Assembly: GCF_000283515.1 (NCBI RefSeq)
Contig: NC_015976.1
Location: forward strand, 1,798,001 to 1,862,000
Direction: 5' to 3'
Length of the DNA stretch: 64,000 bases
Origin: Sphingobium sp. SYK-6
GTDB lineage: Bacteria; Pseudomonadota; Alphaproteobacteria; Sphingomonadales; Sphingomonadaceae
Shown here piece by piece: positions 17,656 to 28,544 of this stretch. Positions within the stretch are counted from its first letter, which is position 1; each line of letters starts with the position of its first letter. Both the position numbers and the translations under genes were made by a program. The notes under the pieces were generated by a model that did not search any database, was not told the DNA's origin, and was given only the letters and a program-made list of their open reading frames with translations.

Positions 17656-17681
17656 ATCCCCCCCCGGCTCCGCCAGCCTTC
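17656..17681 (+). repeat. Degenerate copy of the tRNA-Ala 3' end (possible attR)
   Basis: This 26-base stretch matches tRNA-Ala positions 16614-16638 at 21 of 25 bases with one inserted C: shared blocks are AT, CCCCC, GGCTCC, CCA and CTTC in the same order. It lies where the low-GC segment ends, as expected for the distal attachment site of an element integrated in the tRNA 3' end. It lacks a pairing 5' half, so it is not a tRNA. Confidence 0.45.
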
Positions 17682-17964
17682 ATTCGCTCCCCGATATTGG
17701 ATCATTCCGCTTCTCCGGGATATTTGATCGCGGGTTTTTCGACCGTACGCGGTGGCGCGAACTTGAGAGCGCTTCCTTCCTTCGCGAGCGTATGGAACCC
17801 CGGCGCACACCAGCGCGGCGGCCCGATGTTTCTGGCCGTGAAATCGCATGCGGGCGCGCGCATCCGGCCGTTTGCGGGGCGGGGCGGTGCCGGGGGACGG
17901 CCGGGCGCGTTCAGCTTTTGGTGGAAATCGGGTGGCGCATGACCTATTGAATCCTCAACAACTT

Positions 17965-17979
17965 GTCGCATCCTGCGAC
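17965..17979. promoter_or_regulatory. Palindrome GTCGCA-TCC-TGCGAC in the dioxygenase leader
   Basis: A perfect six-base inverted repeat with a three-base spacer, ending 6 bases before the ribosome binding site (gaaggag) of the Rieske dioxygenase gene. It could be an operator or a small leader hairpin limiting translation. No regulator gene is adjacent. Confidence 0.35.
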
Positions 17980-17999
17980 CGGATGAAGGAGAGCGATTC

Positions 18000-19352
18000 G
18001 TGACCAGGCTCAGCGCCCTCATCGACAGTCGGCCGGACGAGGGGATCTTCCGCGTCAACCGCGCCATGTTCGATGATCCCGCTGTCTTCGAGCTGGAGAT
18101 GCGGCATATTTTCGAGGCCGGATGGCTGTTCCTCGGGCTCGCGGCGCAGGCGCCGGACGCGCACGACTATTTCACCGTGAATGCCGGGCGCGTGCCCGTG
18201 CTGGTGATGCGCGGCGGGGATGGCGTGCTGCGCGGCTTCGTGAATTCCTGCCCGCACAAGGGCGCGCGCGTGGCGCATGCCGGCTGCGGCCATGCCCGCC
18301 AGCTCATCTGCCCTTATCATAGCTGGAGTTTCGACAGCTCGGGCAAGAACAAGGCGGTGAAGTGGAAGGCCGGCGGCGCCTACACGCCCGGCTTCGACGC
18401 GGACAGCCACGACCTGCCGGCCCTGCCTGCCTTCGGCGTCTACAAGGGCTTCGTGTTCGGCAGCGTGAGCGCGGACGTTCCACCGCTGCTCGACTGGCTG
18501 GGCGATGCCGCGAAGCTGCTCGATCTGGTCGCGGACCAGAGCGAGGAGGGCGTGGAGATGATCCCGGGCGGCGTGAGCTTCACTTATGACGCGAACTGGA
18601 AGCTGCAGCTGGAGAATTGCTCGGACAATTATCACTTCACGTCCGCGCATCCCTCCTACATCCGGCTTCTGGAGCGGCGCAAGGCGGCGGAAGCGGCCTC
18701 CGGCAAGGCCTTCACCTCCGCGATGGATTCGCAGCGCCACTGGAGCGGCGAGGACGACGAGATCGTCTCGGGCACGTTCAGCTTCCCTTATGGCCATGTG
18801 CTCAATTTCGGCCTCGGCGCGCCGACGCCGGCCTCGCCGCTGTTCGACCGTGCCGACCTGCTCGCGCAGCGGCTCGGCGCGGCGAAGCGGGACTGGATCT
18901 TCAACATGCGCAACCTGACGATCTTCCCCAATCTCCAGGTGGCCGAGAATGCCTCCAGCCAGTTGCGCGTGATCGAGCCGCTCAGCGCGGGGCGCACCCG
19001 CATGCGCACATGGTGCATCGGCCCCAAGGGCGAAGCGCCGGCCGCGCGGCGCCAGCGCATCCGCCAATATGAGGATTTCTTCAATCCCTCGGGCATGGCG
19101 ACGCCCGACGACACGGTCGCCTATGAGGATTGCCAGCGGGGCTTCGCCGGCAAGGTGGAGCCCTGGCTGCAGGGCTATGCGCGCGGCATGGATCGCCGGC
19201 AGGCGGGGCCCAACGACCTCGCCGGGGAGATCGGCCTTGAGCCGGAGTTCAGCGTGGCAGGCAATTCGCGCCTGTGCGACGAGACGATCTACCAGAGCTA
19301 TTATCGCGAATGGGCGCGGCGGATGGCCGGCGCGCTGGAGACGGCGGCATGA
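18000..19352 (+). CDS. Rieske non-haem iron ring-hydroxylating dioxygenase, alpha subunit
   Basis: 450 aa from GTG 18000, preceded by GAAGGAG. The Rieske [2Fe-2S] ligands are Cys84-x-His86 and Cys104-x2-His107 (CPHKGARVAH ... CPYHSW). The catalytic mononuclear iron site appears in LENCSDNYHFTSAHPSY (N-x2-D-x2-H-x4-H). Length and the C-terminal domain match the large subunit of aromatic-ring dioxygenases, which add O2 across an aromatic ring using electrons from a ferredoxin/reductase. The small subunit gene follows with an ATGA overlap. No ferredoxin or reductase gene is nearby, so electron partners are elsewhere. The substrate cannot be told from sequence alone. Confidence 0.92.
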   Translation: MTRLSALIDSRPDEGIFRVNRAMFDDPAVFELEMRHIFEAGWLFLGLAAQAPDAHDYFTVNAGRVPVLVMRGGDGVLRGFVNSCPHKGARVAHAGCGHARQLICPYHSWSFDSSGKNKAVKWKAGGAYTPGFDADSHDLPALPAFGVYKGFVFGSVSADVPPLLDWLGDAAKLLDLVADQSEEGVEMIPGGVSFTYDANWKLQLENCSDNYHFTSAHPSYIRLLERRKAAEAASGKAFTSAMDSQRHWSGEDDEIVSGTFSFPYGHVLNFGLGAPTPASPLFDRADLLAQRLGAAKRDWIFNMRNLTIFPNLQVAENASSQLRVIEPLSAGRTRMRTWCIGPKGEAPAARRQRIRQYEDFFNPSGMATPDDTVAYEDCQRGFAGKVEPWLQGYARGMDRRQAGPNDLAGEIGLEPEFSVAGNSRLCDETIYQSYYREWARRMAGALETAA

Positions 19353-19861
19353 GCACCATCATCGAGCGCGTGATGACGCGGAGCGACGCGGAGGACCTGC
19401 TGTATCGCGAGGCGCGGCTGCTGGACGAGCGGCGGTTCGATGAGTGGCTGGCGATGTATCATGACGATGTCGTGTTCTGGATGCCTGCCTGGCGCGACGA
19501 GACCACGCTCACGACCGATCCGGACAGCGAACTTTCGCTGATCTACTATGAGGGCAAGCAGAACCTGGCCGATCGCGTCTGGCGCCTGGGATCGGGGCTG
19601 TCCAATGCCTCGGTGATCCCGGCGCGGGTGTCGCATCTGGTCGGCAATGTCATCGTCGACTCCTGCACGGGCGAGGAAGCCGTGGTGCTCGCGGCATTCA
19701 CGGCCCATCATCACGACCCGCGCAGCGACCGGACGCATGTCTTCTTCGGCCATTACCGGCATGTATTCCGCCGGTCGGGCGATGAATGGCTGATCGCCGC
19801 CAAGACGATCAACCTGATGAACGACTGCATTCCGACGGTGGCCGACCTCTACATGCTCTGA
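19349..19861 (+). CDS. Aromatic-ring-hydroxylating dioxygenase, beta subunit
   Basis: 170 aa. SnoaL/NTF2-like small subunit: YREARLLDERRFDEWLAMYHDDVVFWMPAW is the typical N-terminal block, followed by RVWRLGSGLSNASVIPARVSHLVGNV and FFGHYRHVFRRSGDEWLIAAKTINLMND. ATG 19349 overlaps the alpha-subunit stop, so both subunits are co-translated in an expected alpha3beta3 enzyme. The beta subunit is structural and contributes to substrate choice. Confidence 0.92.
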   Translation: MSTIIERVMTRSDAEDLLYREARLLDERRFDEWLAMYHDDVVFWMPAWRDETTLTTDPDSELSLIYYEGKQNLADRVWRLGSGLSNASVIPARVSHLVGNVIVDSCTGEEAVVLAAFTAHHHDPRSDRTHVFFGHYRHVFRRSGDEWLIAAKTINLMNDCIPTVADLYML

Positions 19862-19984
19862 GCGGGGCGGCCCGGGCGAGCGGGCGCCGCAGCCCTGAGC
19901 CCGGGAGCCTGCCGGAAAAATCGACGTAGGCAGCACCTGCCATGGTCCGGTTTTCCTGATTGTCGCGCTTAAGGAAGTGAAGAC

Positions 19985-20190
19985 GATCATGAACCACCGG
20001 ATCGAGGGGGGTGTCCGGTCATTCCGCATCCGCAGCAGGGCGGGGGGCTTTCGGGGCACCGGCCATTGCCCTGTCGCGGAAGGATGACCTGTCTCCCGCC
20101 TCTTCCGGACTGGTGCCGCAGGTGTTTCGTGCGACCCGTGCCTGCGGACCTCGAGCGGCGGCGGCCCTGTGGCCACCGCCGCTTTTTTTT
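19985..20190 (+). ncRNA. Candidate structured small RNA or long 3' UTR
   Basis: About 200 bases with successive stems: ACCGGA/TCCGGT, CGGAAG/CTTCCG, CCGCAGG/CCTGCGG, and finally the terminator hairpin with T8. It starts 120 bases after the dioxygenase stop and no coding potential is seen. A processed 3' UTR of the dioxygenase transcript is equally possible. I could not identify a clear promoter or a known RNA family. Confidence 0.3.
20154..20190 (+). terminator. Strong rho-independent terminator
   Basis: Stem AGCGGCGGCGGCC / GGCCACCGCCGCT (13 positions, one mismatch) with loop CTGT, followed by eight T. It terminates plus-strand transcription coming from the dioxygenase genes or from the candidate sRNA, before the convergent gyrA 3' end. 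Confidence 0.85.
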
Positions 20191-20245
20191 GAGCGATACG
20201 AGAGGTGAGGGGCGGGGGCTCAGGGGCCCCGTCCCGCCCGTCCGA

Positions 20246-22963
<2,718 letters not shown>

Positions 22964-23304
22964 TTATGTTCTCTTATGTCTGTTGCATGGAAAAGGGAGT
23001 TCCCGAGCCTAGCCGCCGGGGCGTCCGAATGCCAGAAAAAAGGGGTGGCGCGATGGCGCCCGACGACGCCTCCGGCCAGGCAGGCCGCTCATGTTCACAG
23101 CGCCGGAATCGCAAGCGTCCATCGACATGGCGGGCATGAGCTGCGATGATCCGCTTGCGGACCGATGACAAGCTGCGCTAGCCAGTTTATACCGCATTCA
23201 AACCCGGTTAACACTCACATTGCCATGGAACCATCCGGGACACATGCCGGTTTTTCCGTTCCCCGGCGAACCGATCATGAGCCTAGTCTTTGGAGGAAGT
23301 TTTG
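22964..23304. other. 341-base divergent promoter region, gyrA / secreted protein
   Basis: It must hold the promoters of gyrA (minus) and the secreted protein gene (plus). The part from about 23180 is AT-richer (tttataccgcattcaaacccggttaacactcac) and could carry the plus-strand promoter. I see no clear operator, RNA gene or coding frame. Confidence 0.5.
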
Positions 23305-24615
23305 ATGCGTCTGTTGAGAACTACTGCCCTGTCGATCGCGCTTGCGGCCGTTTCGGCCGGCATGATGATGCCGTCGGCCGCGGTAGCGCAGAAGAAGAAC
23401 GACAAGAAAGCCGATGACGGCAAGATGAAGCTTTCGCCGAGCAAGGAATTCACCCCCGGTGCGCAGGCCCTGCAGGAAATGCTCGCCAAGAGCGATTTCG
23501 AAGGCGCCAAGGCGAAGCTCGCCGAAATCGAGCCGACCGCCACCAAGCCGGACGACAAATATTTCCTCGGCAATTTCTACCTGAACACCGGCATCGGGCT
23601 GAAGGACGAAAGCCTGCAGCGCAAGGGCGTGGAAACCATGCTCGCCTCCGGCATGACGCCGGCTGCCGACGTGCCCAAATTCCATTATTTCGCCGGCCAG
23701 TTCGCGCTGAACGCCAAGGATCACGCGGCCGCGCGCCAGCATCTGCAGCAGGCCGCGCAGGCGGGCTATGAAGGCGCCAACCCGGAAATCTACCTGGCCG
23801 AGAGCTATTTCGGCGAAGCCTACAACAATGTGAACGGCAACCAGTTCAACCCGGCCGGCAAGGCGCTGGTGCAGCAGGGCCTGCCGCACCTGAAGAAGGC
23901 CATCGAGCTGCGGCAGTCAGCGGGCGAGGCGGTTGATGCGAGCTGGTATACGCGCGGCCTCAAGATGTCGGTTCTGGCCGATGATCCCTCGCAGATCGAG
24001 TGGTCCAAGCTCGCGCTCGCCCATGCCGGGACGCCGGACAACTGGCGCGTGGTGCTGCGCTCGCTTCAGGACGCGAATGACAACATGACCCGGGATGAAA
24101 CCCTGGACCTCATGCGTCTGATGGACAGCAGCAAATCGCTGCAGAATGCCTACAGCTACAGCGAATATGCCGAATCCGCCTGGAAAGCGGGCCTGCCGGG
24201 CGAAGTGAAGGCCGTGATCGAGACCGGCCGCGCCCGGGGTGAGATCGATAACAACAGCCTTGCCGACCTGTATCGCCTCGCCACGGAAAGCGCCGCGAAG
24301 GACAAGGCGACGCTCGCCTCCTCCGCGACCAGCGCCGCCTCCGCCGCGACCGGCAAGCCGGCCTCTTCGACCGCCAGCGCCTATATGGGCTTTGGCGACT
24401 ATGCCAAGGCGGCCGAGCTTTACCGGCTGGCGCTGCAGAAGGGCGGCGTGGACGCGGACGAGGTCAACACGCGGCTCGGCATCGCGCTGGCACGCAGCGG
24501 CGACAAGGCCGGGGCCGTGGAAGCTTTCGGCAAGGTCGGCAACGGTGGCACCAACGGCGTGCGCCGCAAGATCGCCGATCTCTGGACGGTGTGGGTGAAC
24601 AATCCCACCGCCTGA
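23305..24615 (+). CDS. Secreted TPR-like repeat protein, unknown function
   Basis: 436 aa from ATG 23305 with GGAGGAAG eight bases upstream. A signal peptide (LLRTTALSIALAAVSAGMMMPSAAVAQ) is followed by a Lys-rich stretch and a helical repeat body with TPR-like spacing, for example AKSDFEGAKAKLAEI, HAAARQHLQQAAQAGYEGAN and the C-terminal FGDYAKAAELYRLALQKGGVD ... GDKAGAVEAFGKV. A Ser/Ala/Thr-rich linker lies near residues 330-360. Such proteins usually scaffold periplasmic complexes. Homologues in sphingomonads are annotated only as hypothetical or tetratricopeptide proteins as far as I recall. It ends in a hairpin terminator. Confidence 0.75.
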   Translation: MRLLRTTALSIALAAVSAGMMMPSAAVAQKKNDKKADDGKMKLSPSKEFTPGAQALQEMLAKSDFEGAKAKLAEIEPTATKPDDKYFLGNFYLNTGIGLKDESLQRKGVETMLASGMTPAADVPKFHYFAGQFALNAKDHAAARQHLQQAAQAGYEGANPEIYLAESYFGEAYNNVNGNQFNPAGKALVQQGLPHLKKAIELRQSAGEAVDASWYTRGLKMSVLADDPSQIEWSKLALAHAGTPDNWRVVLRSLQDANDNMTRDETLDLMRLMDSSKSLQNAYSYSEYAESAWKAGLPGEVKAVIETGRARGEIDNNSLADLYRLATESAAKDKATLASSATSAASAATGKPASSTASAYMGFGDYAKAAELYRLALQKGGVDADEVNTRLGIALARSGDKAGAVEAFGKVGNGGTNGVRRKIADLWTVWVNNPTA

Positions 24616-24643
24616 TCGGCTCTCGCTATCGGGAAACAGGAAG

Positions 24644-24671
24644 AACGCCGGCGGAGTTTTCCGTCGGCGTT
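24644..24671 (+). terminator. Terminator hairpin after the TPR-like gene
   Basis: Stem AACGCCGGCGGA / TCCGTCGGCGTT (12 bp, one wobble), loop GTTT, followed by TTCGTTTG, 29 bases past the stop codon. The T tract is modest. Confidence 0.7.
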
Positions 24672-24712
24672 TTCGTTTGGGGGCGCTGCGTTTTCAGGGA
24701 GCGGCGCCGCGC

Positions 24713-25186
24713 TCAGATCTCGACCGGAACCCCGGGCAGATTCTTCGACGTGCGAATGGTGAGGGAGGTCTTGACGCTCGCTACGTTGGGTGCCTGCGTC
24801 AGGCGCGAGGTGAGGAACTGCTGGAAGCTCCGCAGATCCCGCGCCACCACTTTCAGGATGAAATCAATCTCGCCGTTGAGCATGTGGCACTCGCGCACTT
24901 CCGGCAGCTCGGCGACGTAGCTCTCGAAGGCGCGCAGGTCATTCTCCGCCTGGCTCCTGAGGCTCACCATGGCGAAGACGGTGATCGTATAGCCCAGCGA
25001 GACGGGATCGAGATGCGCGTGATAGGAGCCGATATAGCCGCGCTCTTCCAGCGTGCGCACGCGGCGCAGGCAGGGCGGCGCGGTGAGGCCCACTTTCGCG
25101 GCCAGATCCACATTCGTCATGCGTCCATCCGCCTGCAGGGCGTCGAGGATCTTGAGGTCGATTTCGTCGATGGCCGCACCCGGCAT
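24713..25186 (-). CDS. Lrp/AsnC family transcriptional regulator
   Basis: 157 aa. The N-terminus IDEIDLKILDALQADGRMTNVDLAAKVGLTAPPCLRRVRTLEERGYI is a typical Lrp winged helix, and the C-terminal RAM ligand domain has VRECHMLNGEIDFILKVVARDLRSFQQFL and SVKTSLTIRTSK. Such proteins usually sense amino acids and often repress or activate nearby genes and themselves. The nearest divergent gene encodes the histidine kinase-like protein. ATG 25186 was chosen as the family start. A promoter is visible upstream. Confidence 0.93.
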   Translation of the reverse strand: MPGAAIDEIDLKILDALQADGRMTNVDLAAKVGLTAPPCLRRVRTLEERGYIGSYHAHLDPVSLGYTITVFAMVSLRSQAENDLRAFESYVAELPEVRECHMLNGEIDFILKVVARDLRSFQQFLTSRLTQAPNVASVKTSLTIRTSKNLPGVPVEI

Positions 25187-25214
25187 GAGCTGACATTTCC
25201 TTTCGCAATGATGC

Positions 25215-25242
25215 TCTATACCACAAGATAATGTCTCGACAA
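25215..25242 (-). promoter_or_regulatory. Sigma70-like promoter of the lrp-type gene
   Basis: Minus strand: -35-like TTGTCG and -10 TATAGA with a 16-base spacer, about 30 bases before the start codon. The surrounding DNA is AT-rich compared with its flanks. Confidence 0.5.
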
Positions 25243-25338
25243 TGCAATTGTCCCACAATGCGACGTCCCGTTTTTTGCAGCTAGGCGTCCGCTGAAACCA
25301 AGGTTACCCGTCGCTTAACCACGAAGGGTCCCCGGGCA

Positions 25339-27108
25339 ATGCGTTTCAATGATATCTTGCGGACGGTGCTCGCCAACCCGGGCGAGGGCGCCACCGCGAC
25401 CGTGACGCGCTGGCGGCAATGCATCGACCTCATCGCGCAGCATGACGTCTCCGGTGCGCAGCCGCCGCGCCTGCTGGACGAGGACGATCGCCGCCTCGTC
25501 CTGGGGATCATTGCCCGCCTGAGCCCGCAAGTGCCGCTCGAGAAGCGCATCGCATCCATCGTGGAGCTGGGCGGGCGGCTGCGCTCGCCGGGGCTCGTGC
25601 GCAGTCTCGCGCAGGATCATCCCTCGCTGGTCGCCGCGCTGATGAGCCATGTCCGCCTCGCCGACGCGGACTGGGCCGCGCTGATCCCCGATCTCGGCCC
25701 GCTGGCGCGCAGCGTCCTGCGCCGCCGCACCGACCTCGGGCCGCGCGCGGACGCGACGCTGCGCCAGTTCGGGCCGAACGACATGGCACTTCCCTCGCTG
25801 GTGGACGCCGACATCCTCACGCTGGCGGACGCGGATCGCATGCCGGCCTTCGCGGGCGATTCCGGCCACGGGCTGGACGATCGCCAGGACGAGGGGGCGG
25901 ACGATGGGCCGAGCCAGTTCGAGCGCATCGTCGCGCGGATCGAGCGCTTCAAGGAAAGCCGTGTTCCCTCCGAGGCTGAAGGGGCGGACCAGACGCAGGA
26001 CATTGCGCCGGCCGTCGAGGAAACCGCGCCCGCTTACCGGGATGAGGCTGCGGTTCCTGCGCCGACACCGATCGACCAGTTCACTTTCGAGACGGACGCT
26101 TCGGGGCTCATCCGGCTTGTCGGCGCGGCCCCGCGCGGCGCCGCCTTCGGCCTCAGCATCGCCGTGGCGGACCTGGACAATCGCCATGGCGCCGACGGAA
26201 CGGCGCTTGGCGCGTTCCGTCGGCGCGCGGCCTTCGACAATGCGCGCTTCTCCATCGGGGAAGGTGCGCTGGCGGGCGAATGGCGGATGTCGGCGACGCC
26301 CCGTTTCGACAAGGCGAGCGGCCGGTTCCTGGGCTATGCCGGTTCGGCCAGACGCGAATTGCCGCATGAAGGGCTGGTGCGCTCGACGGCGCAGGATGAC
26401 GCACAGGGATGGGCAGGCCTTTCCGCCCAGAGCACCCGCCAGCTCATCCATGAACTGCGCACGCCGCTCAATGCCATCCAGGGCTATGCCGAGATGATCC
26501 AGACCCAGCTCGTGGGGCCGGTGCCCGGCGAGTATCGGGACATGGCGCAGCATATTCTCTCCGATGCCCATGTGCTGCTGACGACATTCGACGATCTCGA
26601 TCTGGCGAGCCGCATCGCGCGCGGCGACGACCGGACGCGGCCCGAGCCTCTCGATATCGAGGCGCTGCTGCGCGCGATCATGAGCAGCGCGGCACCCGAG
26701 GGCGTGGTGGCACTGTCCGTCGAGGAAGGTCTGCCTGCCATCACCGGCGATCGCCAGCAGGTGGAGCGGATGCTGCGCCATCTCGTGCGGGCCGGCTGTG
26801 CCGCGCTCGAACCGGGGGAGCAATTGACCCTGCGCCTGCAACAGGACGGCGCCGGGGCGAAGGTCCGCTTCCTCATGGCGCGCCCCAATGCGCTGCAATC
26901 CCTGTCCGAGCGCGACCTACTCGATCATGGCGGGGCGGGGGAACAGAAATTCCACGATGTCCCCCCGCTCGGGCTCGCCTTCACGCTCAGGCTGGTGAGG
27001 GGCATTGCCGCGCATCTGGGTGGCGGGTTCAGCATCACGAGCGAGCATTTCTGCATCCTCATGCCGGTCGCGGCCTCGCTGGAGAGCGGGCAGGAGAGCC
27101 AGCGCTGA
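25339..27108 (+). CDS. Cytoplasmic histidine kinase-like protein with degenerate ATPase domain
   Basis: 589 aa, without membrane segments or signal peptide. Residues 1-~150 form a helical region; a PAS-like part follows (FTFETDASGLIRLVG ... FRRRAAFDNARF ... YAGSARRE). The dimerisation/phosphoacceptor box is intact: RQLIHELRTPLNAIQGYAEMI near residue 370. In the C-terminal catalytic domain only the G2-like GLAFTLRLVRGIAAHLGGG is clear; the N box (here MLRHLVRAGCAALE) lacks the usual Asn residues and no DxGxG G1 box is seen. It may be a pseudokinase, a phosphotransferase or a dimer partner. It is divergent from the Lrp regulator; no response regulator gene is adjacent. Confidence 0.8.
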   Translation: MRFNDILRTVLANPGEGATATVTRWRQCIDLIAQHDVSGAQPPRLLDEDDRRLVLGIIARLSPQVPLEKRIASIVELGGRLRSPGLVRSLAQDHPSLVAALMSHVRLADADWAALIPDLGPLARSVLRRRTDLGPRADATLRQFGPNDMALPSLVDADILTLADADRMPAFAGDSGHGLDDRQDEGADDGPSQFERIVARIERFKESRVPSEAEGADQTQDIAPAVEETAPAYRDEAAVPAPTPIDQFTFETDASGLIRLVGAAPRGAAFGLSIAVADLDNRHGADGTALGAFRRRAAFDNARFSIGEGALAGEWRMSATPRFDKASGRFLGYAGSARRELPHEGLVRSTAQDDAQGWAGLSAQSTRQLIHELRTPLNAIQGYAEMIQTQLVGPVPGEYRDMAQHILSDAHVLLTTFDDLDLASRIARGDDRTRPEPLDIEALLRAIMSSAAPEGVVALSVEEGLPAITGDRQQVERMLRHLVRAGCAALEPGEQLTLRLQQDGAGAKVRFLMARPNALQSLSERDLLDHGGAGEQKFHDVPPLGLAFTLRLVRGIAAHLGGGFSITSEHFCILMPVAASLESGQESQR

Positions 27109-27204
27109 CGCCGGTCCGCGGTGTGCGCATGCTTAATCCACCGGCAGGGATTTCATGCTAGGGCGGCGAACGCACATCCCGCTCAAGACGAGGTCCGCAT
27201 CATC

Positions 27205-28206
27205 GTGGCTGCCTTTGCCGCCAATCTGATCGAGCCGCCGCCCTCCACGGCAGCCATCGACTGGCCCGGGAGCCTCGGCCGGCGCTTCATGCTGTGGATC
27301 GACACGGAGGAAGAATTCGACTGGGCGGCGCCGTTCAGCCGGAGCGCGACGCAGGTCAGCGTCGTCGCGGGCATGGAGCGGTTCCAGCGCTTCATCGGGT
27401 CGGCCGGCGTGCGCCCGGTCTATGTGACGGACTATCCCGTCATCGAGGACGAGGCGGCCAGCGCCTTGCTGCGTGGCTGGGCGGAGGACGGTGTGGCGGA
27501 CGTGGGCGTCCACCTGCATCCCTGGGTCAATCCGCCGCATCAGGAGGAAGTGAGCCTCTTCAACAGCTATGCGGGCAATCTGCCGCTCTCGCTGGAGCGC
27601 GCCAAGCTGACCGCGCTGCGCAACCGCATCGAGCAGCGCATCGGCGTGAAGCCGGTCGCTTACCGGGCCGGACGCTATGGCGTGGGGCCGCATACCGCCG
27701 CTTTGCTCGAGGACGCCGGCTTCCGGATCGACAGCTCGGTGCGGAGCCGCTTCGACTATCGCGGCCAGCTCGGGCCGGACTTTTCCGGGATGCCGCTGCG
27801 GCCCTGGCGCGCGGGGCCGACGGGCGGGCTCATCGAAGTGCCGCTCTCCACCGCCTATGTCGGCGCCCTGAGGCGCGGCGGCGAACGGCTCCATCCCCTG
27901 CTGGCGCGGGCCGGGCGTGTGGCCGGCGCGTTCTCCCGCTTCGGGCTGCTCGCGCGGGTGCCGCTGACGCCGGAGGGCGTCGATCTCGCCGCATGCCGCG
28001 CGGCGATCGACGCGCTGATCGAAGAAGGCGCGCCCTTGCTCAATTTCTCCTTTCATTCGCCGACGCTTGAGCCCGGACACACGCCCTACACGCGCAGCGC
28101 AGCCGACGTGGAGCGTTTCTATCGCTGGTGGGACGGCGTGCTGGATCATCTGGAAAAGCGCGGCATCGCGCCGATCAGCCAGGCCGAGCTGCTCGCCGCG
28201 ATATAG
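27205..28206 (+). CDS. Polysaccharide deacetylase family protein (WalW-like)
   Basis: 333 aa from GTG 27205, with GAGG nine bases upstream; the same frame is open back to GTG 27121. The NodB-like fold is suggested by FMLWIDTEEEFDW (metal Asp), VGVHLHPWVNPP (His pair), AYRAGRYGVGPHT, DSSVRSRFDYRGQLGPDF, SPWR-like LRPWRAG and LLNFSFHSPTLEPGHTPY. The DTEEEFDW form is that of WalW-like deacetylases in polysaccharide or glycan loci. It follows the histidine kinase gene by about 100 bases and precedes a tRNA. Confidence 0.82.
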   Translation: MAAFAANLIEPPPSTAAIDWPGSLGRRFMLWIDTEEEFDWAAPFSRSATQVSVVAGMERFQRFIGSAGVRPVYVTDYPVIEDEAASALLRGWAEDGVADVGVHLHPWVNPPHQEEVSLFNSYAGNLPLSLERAKLTALRNRIEQRIGVKPVAYRAGRYGVGPHTAALLEDAGFRIDSSVRSRFDYRGQLGPDFSGMPLRPWRAGPTGGLIEVPLSTAYVGALRRGGERLHPLLARAGRVAGAFSRFGLLARVPLTPEGVDLAACRAAIDALIEEGAPLLNFSFHSPTLEPGHTPYTRSAADVERFYRWWDGVLDHLEKRGIAPISQAELLAAI

Positions 28207-28295
28207 CGCCGGCGCATGAGGATACTTGCCTTGCGGGGCTGGGGCGGGCTAACGCGTGGCTCGATACCCCTTGTCCGGGCGTCTGATGGACATCG

Positions 28296-28371
28296 GGGCC
28301 TGTAGCTCAATGGTTAGAGCTGGCCGCTCATAACGGCTAGGTTGCGGGTTCGAGTCCTGCCGGGCCCACCA
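28296..28371 (+). tRNA. tRNA with CAT anticodon (tRNA-Ile2 or tRNA-Met)
   Basis: 76 bases with encoded CCA. Acceptor GGGCCTG/CGGGCCC, D arm GCTCAATGGTTAGAGC, anticodon stem GGCCG/CGGCT with loop CTCATAA (CAT), T arm GCGGG-TTCGAGT-CCTGC. It is not an initiator tRNA (position 1-72 is paired and the anticodon stem lacks the GGG/CCC triplet). The overall form resembles bacterial tRNA-Ile2, whose C34 is changed to lysidine by TilS, but elongator tRNA-Met cannot be excluded. Confidence 0.93.
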
Positions 28372-28544
28372 TCCCCTCACGCCGCATCCGTCCATTCCTG
28401 GTTCCGATTGTCCGCCGCTGACTGGCCGGTGAGGATGCGGGTCTTTGGCTACAGGATTTTGCCGCATAACCCGCGCGGGTGATGTGGGATGTCGCGAGGT
28501 TCATTACTCGGCCCCTCCGAACGTCAGGTTCAGGGGGTATCTAT

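Larger units (their letters stand above)
17263..17999. other. 737-base intergenic region: island end and dioxygenase leader
   Basis: The first ~390 bases are of lower GC, like the two island genes, and hold a LexA-type box (17506-17520) inside a minus-strand promoter, a strong minus-strand ribosome binding site followed by ATG-AGC-TAG (around 17450-17470), and a degenerate tRNA-Ala 3' end (17656-17681). The remaining GC-rich part up to 18000 is the dioxygenase upstream region with a palindrome at 17965-17979. A 100-codon plus-strand frame at 17308-17610 has no family-like sequence or ribosome binding site and is not called. Confidence 0.6.
19862..20245. other. 384-base gap between dioxygenase beta and gyrA 3' end
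   Basis: It contains a run of hairpin-forming sequence ending in a strong plus-strand terminator (20154-20190), considered below as a possible small RNA. Near gyrA the minus strand has a GGGGC/GCCCC hairpin about 15-35 bases past the gyrA stop without a T tract. No open frame in it looks coding. Confidence 0.5.

Noticed and set aside
17640..17690. A second tRNA at the att-like repeat
   Set aside because: Only the 3' half is present; the pairing 5' half is missing.
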